NCBI RefSeq assembly: GCF_000519325.1
Contig: NZ_KI912613.1
Span: 13,874-48,073, forward strand
DNA from: Patulibacter minatonensis DSM 18081
Lineage (GTDB): Bacteria; Actinomycetota; Thermoleophilia; Solirubrobacterales; Solirubrobacteraceae
DNA length: 34,200 bases
Direction of reading: 5' to 3'
Position 1 is the stretch's first letter; the number at the start of each line of letters is the position of its first letter. Shown piece after piece: positions 30,779-34,200 of the stretch. A program made the position numbers and the translations under genes. The notes under the pieces were generated by a model. That model was not told the DNA's origin and searched no databases. It saw nothing but the letters and a program-made list of their open reading frames with translations.

Positions 30779-31465
30779 ATGCGCTCCACCGCGTTCGAGC
30801 TCGTCGACGACTCCGGGGCCGTGCGCGCCCGCCTCGGGGTGACGCCCGACGGCGGCGTCGCGCTCGACCTGGCCGACGCCGACGGCCGCATCCGCGCGAC
30901 CGTCGCGGTCGAGCCGGAGGGCTCCGCCGCGATCAAGCTCGCGGATCGCGCGGGCACGTTCCGCGCGGCGCTCGGCACCTGGATCGACGGGTCCTCGTCG
31001 GTCGAGCTGTTCGACGCCGGGCGCAACCACCGGATCAGCCTCGGCGAGGGCGGCGGGCGGCCGACCGGGCTCTCGGTCTGGGACGGGGCGGGCCGGCTCC
31101 GGGCGCTCCTGGCGGAGGGCCCGCAGGACGACCGCGACGCGAGCCTCGAGTTCTGGGACCGGGACGGCGCCTACCGCGCGGGCGTCGGCGTGTGGCCCGA
31201 CGGGGGCACCGGGATCGAGCTGCAGGACGACGTGGGGGTGCTCCGGGCCCGCCTGGGCCAGCGTCCCGCGGACTCGTCGGGGGCCGACGAGCACCCGCAC
31301 GCCCCGCGCGACCCGGCGACGCTCGAGCTCTACGGCGCCGACGGCGCGTTCCGCGTCGCCGCGGGCGAGTACCCCGACGGCGCGGGCCGCGTCAACCTGT
31401 GGGCTCGCGACGGCCGGTCGATGTCCGGCCCGCTGACCGACCCGACGGTCCCGGACGACGACTGA
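30779..31465 (+). CDS. Tandem-repeat protein with about eight 27-30-residue beta repeats
   Basis: No named family is recognised. The 228 residues consist almost entirely of repeats of the form x-L-x-D-x-x-G-x-x-R-A-x-L-G-x-x-P-D-G: FELVDDSGAVRARLGVTPDG, LADADGRIRATVAVEPEG, LADRAGTFRAALGTWIDG, VWDGAGRLRALLAEG, FWDRDGAYRAGVGVWPDG, LQDDVGVLRARLGQRP, LYGADGAFRVAAGEYPDG and the last LWARDG. Alternating small hydrophobics with Asp/Gly turns suggest a beta-solenoid or beta-meander, as in fibre-like repeats. There is no signal peptide or membrane segment, so it is probably cytosolic. An in-frame ATG at 30719 exists, but the repeats begin only after 30779. It may act as a scaffold; this is inference. 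Confidence 0.78.
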   Translation: MRSTAFELVDDSGAVRARLGVTPDGGVALDLADADGRIRATVAVEPEGSAAIKLADRAGTFRAALGTWIDGSSSVELFDAGRNHRISLGEGGGRPTGLSVWDGAGRLRALLAEGPQDDRDASLEFWDRDGAYRAGVGVWPDGGTGIELQDDVGVLRARLGQRPADSSGADEHPHAPRDPATLELYGADGAFRVAAGEYPDGAGRVNLWARDGRSMSGPLTDPTVPDDD

Positions 31466-31486
31466 CGCCCCGCCGCCGTCCTCGGG

Positions 31487-31522
31487 GCCGGTCCCGCGTC
31501 GACCGACGTCGTCGGGACCGGC
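31487..31522. terminator. Hairpin between convergent repeat-protein and PH-like genes
   Basis: GCCGGTCCCG (31487-31496) and CGGGACCGGC (31513-31522) form a perfect 10-bp stem. The 16-nt loop contains a smaller CGTCG-AC-CGACG stem. It is a probable bidirectional terminator. Confidence 0.6.
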
Positions 31523-31532
31523 GCTCGAAGGC

Positions 31533-31904
31533 TCAGGCGCCGCCCTCGGCGCGGACCCGTGCGTCGACGGCCGCCTCGGCCGCGATCGCGAGCAGCTCCT
31601 CCGCCGCCGCCCTCGGGTCCGGGACGACGAAGAGGTGCGTCGTCCCGCGCCCGACGTCGAGCGCGAGCCGTGGGCGCAGCCCGCCGACGATCGCGTCCGC
31701 GACGCGCACCGGGGCGACCCGGAAGCCCGTGATGTCCGCCAGGGCGAGCGACCAGTCCTCGGCGTGCATGCGGCGCTCGAGCTCCGACGGCAGGAACACG
31801 AGGCGGTCGCCGGCGACGCGGAGCGTGCCCCCGACGGCCTTCACCCGCGACACGCGGTGGGTGCCCTTGCGCTTCCAGTCCGGCGCGGGGTCCTGCGACG
31901 CCAT
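31533..31904 (-). CDS. PH/GRAM-like domain protein
   Basis: This 123-aa cytosolic protein resembles a small GRAM or bacterial PH domain: WKRKGTHRVSRVKAVGGTLR, VAGDRLVFLPSELERRMHAE, WSLALADITGFRVAPV, a basic loop, THLFVVPDPRAAAEELLA and a C-terminal helix. The pattern 'strand, x-D-R-L-V-F-L-P, strand, D-I-x-G-F' is typical of the GRAM fold, which often binds phosphoinositides or peptides; bacterial ligands are unknown. The ATG is 3 nt after the stop of the upstream cupin gene, so the two are co-expressed. Confidence 0.75.
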   Translation of the reverse strand: MASQDPAPDWKRKGTHRVSRVKAVGGTLRVAGDRLVFLPSELERRMHAEDWSLALADITGFRVAPVRVADAIVGGLRPRLALDVGRGTTHLFVVPDPRAAAEELLAIAAEAAVDARVRAEGGA

Positions 31905-31907
31905 CGC

Positions 31908-32339
31908 TCAGGCGCTCCGCAGCTCGGCGGCCGGCAGGTCGTCCGGGAGCGGCACGTCGGGGACGGCCTGCGGCTCGGCGTCCCAGTCCGCGAACGCCCG
32001 GGCGTCGCGCGGCTCGTGCTCGCCGGAGCCGCCGAGGGCGAGCAGCGAGACGCGGTCCGGACCGCGGTTCAGCAGCCGCCGGCGGACCTCCGGCGCGATG
32101 CGGACGAGCTCCTCGGGGCCGAAGTCGTGCTCCTCCCCCTCGATCTCGATCGTCAGCCGGCCGGCGAGGACGAGGTAGACCTCCTCCTGCTGCTCGTGCA
32201 GGTGGATCCGCATCCGTTGCCCGGGCTCGAGCACCATCTGGTTGATGCCGAAGCTCGTGACGCCGAGCGGCTTGCGGAGCCGGTGGAACCGCTCCGGGGC
32301 GGCCCCGGCGAGCGTGGCGGTGGAGAAGGACTCGGGCAT
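31908..32339 (-). CDS. Cupin-domain protein
   Basis: This 143-aa single-cupin protein has first motif GQRMRIHLHEQQEEVYLVLAG, with His, His and Glu metal-ligand positions, and second motif region LVRIAPEVRRRLLNRGP, in which the usual His is not obvious. The beta-barrel strands MVLEPGQRMRI and RLTIEIEGEEHDFGPEEL fit the cupin_2 fold. The C-terminus is acidic and Pro-rich (PQAVPDVPLPDDLPAAEL). It may act as a small metal-dependent enzyme or a sugar or signal binder; nothing specific can be assigned. Start: TAGGGT lies 6 nt upstream. It forms an operon with the PH/GRAM-like gene. Confidence 0.88.
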   Translation of the reverse strand: MPESFSTATLAGAAPERFHRLRKPLGVTSFGINQMVLEPGQRMRIHLHEQQEEVYLVLAGRLTIEIEGEEHDFGPEELVRIAPEVRRRLLNRGPDRVSLLALGGSGEHEPRDARAFADWDAEPQAVPDVPLPDDLPAAELRSA

Positions 32340-32345
32340 GGCCGG

Positions 32346-32351
32346 ACCCTA
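32346..32351 (-). promoter_or_regulatory. -10 element TAGGGT of the cupin gene
   Basis: On the minus strand TAGGGT is followed by 6 nt (CCGGCC) and the ATG at 32339, predicting a leaderless transcript. Confidence 0.6.
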
Positions 32352-32434
32352 ACGCGGCGGGGCCGCCGATCGTCGTCCTGGCGCGACGACGCTCGCGCCC
32401 CGGCCGTGGGGTCCGACGATCGGCGGACGGTGCG

Positions 32435-32462
32435 GGCCGGAGGACGGCGGACCGCTCCGGCC
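32435..32462 (-). terminator. Hairpin downstream of the VanW-family gene
   Basis: GGCCGGAG and CTCCGGCC are a perfect 8-bp pair around a 12-nt loop, 6 nt beyond the VanW stop. It separates that gene from the cupin gene on the same strand. Confidence 0.5.
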
Positions 32463-32468
32463 GGGCCG

Positions 32469-34160
32469 TCACTCCGACGGCCCCTCCTGCTCGTTCTCGT
32501 ACCGCGTGGTCGAGTCCGACGACACGGTCCGGCCGTCGCCGTACCGGATCGTCCGCGTCACGGTGATCTGGAAGTCGCCGCCGTCCGCCTTCTGGCGGTC
32601 GCCCGGCTTCGCGGTCACGCGCCGGCCCCCGTTGTCGCCGTAGAGCCGCACCGTCACGCCGGCGTCGTCGTAGCTCGTGCGGACGACGATCGGCGTCTGG
32701 GTGTCGTTCGTCCACCGCATGTCGATGTCGGGGAAGTTCAGCGTCGACTCGCGGCCGGGCGGATAGCGATCGATGTAGAGGCTGTGCGGCTGGTGCGCGT
32801 CGATCTGCAGGCCGGCGAAGAACGCGGCGTTGTACATCGTGGTCGAGAACTGCGACACGCCGCCGCCGACCGACGGCTCGATCTTGTTGTTCGAGATGAA
32901 CGGCGCCTCGACGTAGCCCTTGGCCTTCGTCCGCTCGCCGGTGATGCCGTTCAGCGAGAACTGGGCGCCCGGGGCGATCACCGTCCCGTCGACCGTGCGG
33001 GCCATCTGCTGGATGTTCTTCACCCGCGGCTGCCCGGCGACGTACGGGGTGGTGAACGTGCCGATCAGCGCATCGATCCTCCGGGCGGTCGTGGACGTGA
33101 CCTTCGGCTGCACCGTCCTCCGCGGCACGGCGACCGTGTGGCGTCCGGCCTGGACCGCCGCCTCGATCCGCTGGGCGAGCAGGTCGCGCCGGACCTCGCG
33201 GCCCGTGCGACCGGGCCGGACGGTCACCGACGCCGGCTTCGGCCGCCAGCTGACCTCGCCCTTCGCGGTGAGGCTCGCGCCGCCGGCGGGCGCCGACACC
33301 CGGGCGTCGCGCGGCAGCTTGCGGCCCCGGTTCTCGATGCGGTCCAGGAGCGCCGTCAGCGCCTTGCCGCCCGCGCCGAGGACGGCCTTCCGCCCGGCGG
33401 AGCGGCTCTCGAGCGCGAGGAGGTCGGCCGTCTGGGCGGTCGACAGCGTGAGCGGCGTCCCGGCGCCGGTGAGCCGCAGCGGCTGGCGCAGGTAGTCCTC
33501 GGCCTGGCCTGCGACCTCCTGCAGCCGGGACTCCGGGACGGCGGGGACGGACTTCAGCGGCACGTCCAGCGGCCCGCGGCGGCCGGCGCGCAGCTCGCTG
33601 CGGATCCGGGAGACGAGCTCGGCGGTGTCGACGGTCCGCCCCGGCCGCGACCTCGTCGTCGAGACCTCGAGGGACTCCGGGTCGACCTTCAGGGCCCCGG
33701 CGTACGCGCTGCGGCTGACCTTCTCGGCCACCGGCGCGAGGGCCTTGCGCGCCTTGGCGGTGTCGAACGTGGACCGCACCGCGACGTCGCGCTCGGTGAC
33801 GAGCCCGCGCAGCGGCCCGACGATCGCGTCGAGGCCGCCCCCGTGCCCGGCCGCCACCGCGGCCCGCGCCGTCGCCGGCAGGTCGACCGCGTAGCCGAGG
33901 TCCGACGCCTTCACCGGCACGATGTCGCCGTCGGCGCGCAGCAGCACCGTGCGCTGGGCGCCCAGGACGGGGCGCAGGCGCTCTTCGATCCGCTCGGCCG
34001 AGATGCCGGCGACGTCGATGCGTGCCACCCGCGTGCCGGGCAGGGCCTCGCCGGAGTGCGCCTCGCGCACGACGAGCGACGTGACGACCACGGCCAACAC
34101 CACGCCGAGCAGCACGATCGCGACGAGCGGCAGCCCGAAGATGCGTCGCGGCGGCCGCAT
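32469..34160 (-). CDS. VanW family protein with peptidoglycan-binding-like repeats (YoaR-like)
   Basis: This 563-aa membrane-anchored wall protein has one N-terminal helix (FGLPLVAIVLLGVVLAVVV) followed by an extracellular part. Two PG_binding_4-like segments cover about residues 45-330 (VARIDVAGISAERIEERLRP; GTPLTLSTAQTADLLALESR). The VanW domain follows: RVKNIQQMARTVDGTVIAPG, AQFSLNGITGERT, GGGVSQFSTTMYNAAFFAGL and LYIDRYPPGRESTLNFPD, then VVRTSYDDAGVTVRLYGDN. The C-terminus is a short beta G5-like end rich in Ser/Thr. VanW accompanies some vancomycin-resistance clusters, but the biochemical role is not settled; here no resistance genes adjoin it. The ATG at 34160 lies 40 bp from the window edge, so a longer start cannot be excluded. 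Confidence 0.9.
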   Translation of the reverse strand: MRPPRRIFGLPLVAIVLLGVVLAVVVTSLVVREAHSGEALPGTRVARIDVAGISAERIEERLRPVLGAQRTVLLRADGDIVPVKASDLGYAVDLPATARAAVAAGHGGGLDAIVGPLRGLVTERDVAVRSTFDTAKARKALAPVAEKVSRSAYAGALKVDPESLEVSTTRSRPGRTVDTAELVSRIRSELRAGRRGPLDVPLKSVPAVPESRLQEVAGQAEDYLRQPLRLTGAGTPLTLSTAQTADLLALESRSAGRKAVLGAGGKALTALLDRIENRGRKLPRDARVSAPAGGASLTAKGEVSWRPKPASVTVRPGRTGREVRRDLLAQRIEAAVQAGRHTVAVPRRTVQPKVTSTTARRIDALIGTFTTPYVAGQPRVKNIQQMARTVDGTVIAPGAQFSLNGITGERTKAKGYVEAPFISNNKIEPSVGGGVSQFSTTMYNAAFFAGLQIDAHQPHSLYIDRYPPGRESTLNFPDIDMRWTNDTQTPIVVRTSYDDAGVTVRLYGDNGGRRVTAKPGDRQKADGGDFQITVTRTIRYGDGRTVSSDSTTRYENEQEGPSE

Positions 34161-34200
34161 GGCGGCGGCGCGGGCGGTGCCGGTCGAGCGGGGCGGGCGC

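Noticed and set aside
32469-34160. Vancomycin-resistance locus
   Set aside because: Only a VanW-domain protein is present; no vanH/A/X-type ligase or dipeptidase genes lie in the window.

Overview
The window is very G+C-rich, densely coded DNA with a strong G/C preference at third codon positions. The gene set suggests a high-GC actinobacterium: cobD/cobQ, an NhaP-type antiporter with TrkA/TrkH, a NarL-type two-component pair beside an MMPL transporter, a VanW/YoaR-like protein and a cutinase-type esterase. Exported lipid-active enzymes and many hypothetical secreted proteins make a Thermoleophilia/Solirubrobacterales-like lineage my best guess. That placement is inference; there is no rRNA or other marker here.

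Layout. 1-2880: end of cobD (adenosylcobinamide-phosphate synthase, with a heptad-repeat insert) and cobQ (cobyric acid synthase), separated by a tandem hairpin repeat. 2885-8425: cutA, a second tandem hairpin array, a CPA1 cation/proton antiporter, a 71-aa membrane protein and trkA-trkH, which together form a cation-homeostasis block. 8397-10644: an MBL-fold hydrolase, then a secreted SH3b-phospholipase A2 behind a striking helically phased direct-repeat array. 10725-12589: an MFS exporter with its MarR regulator. 12879-15359: a four-gene block (small secreted protein, exported protein, ECF sigma factor, membrane protein) in which the second and fourth proteins look related. 15379-17013: FMN-dependent glutamate-synthase-like protein. 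17076-21174: histidine kinase, LuxR-type response regulator and MMPL transporter with a perfect palindrome between regulator and transporter. 21246-24318: secreted trypsin-like protease and, divergently, a secreted cutinase-vWA-PKD-Fn3 fusion. 24449-26293: typA. 26318-27600: lipoprotein-OmpA pair. 27750-29780: a SanA/YdcF protein with an apparent frameshift, two small helical proteins and a DUF3253 protein. 29799-34160: SDR, repeat protein, PH/GRAM-like protein, cupin and VanW protein.

Two themes cut across the genes. First, at least eight starts are preceded by a TANNNT -10 hexamer only 6-8 nt upstream, which predicts leaderless transcripts. Second, intergenic DNA is rich in palindromes: two tandem arrays of imperfect 37-39-nt hairpins, several operator-like palindromes, and stem-loops at most convergent gene ends, one of which contains both stop codons. 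I saw no tRNA, rRNA, CRISPR array, insertion sequence or prophage.
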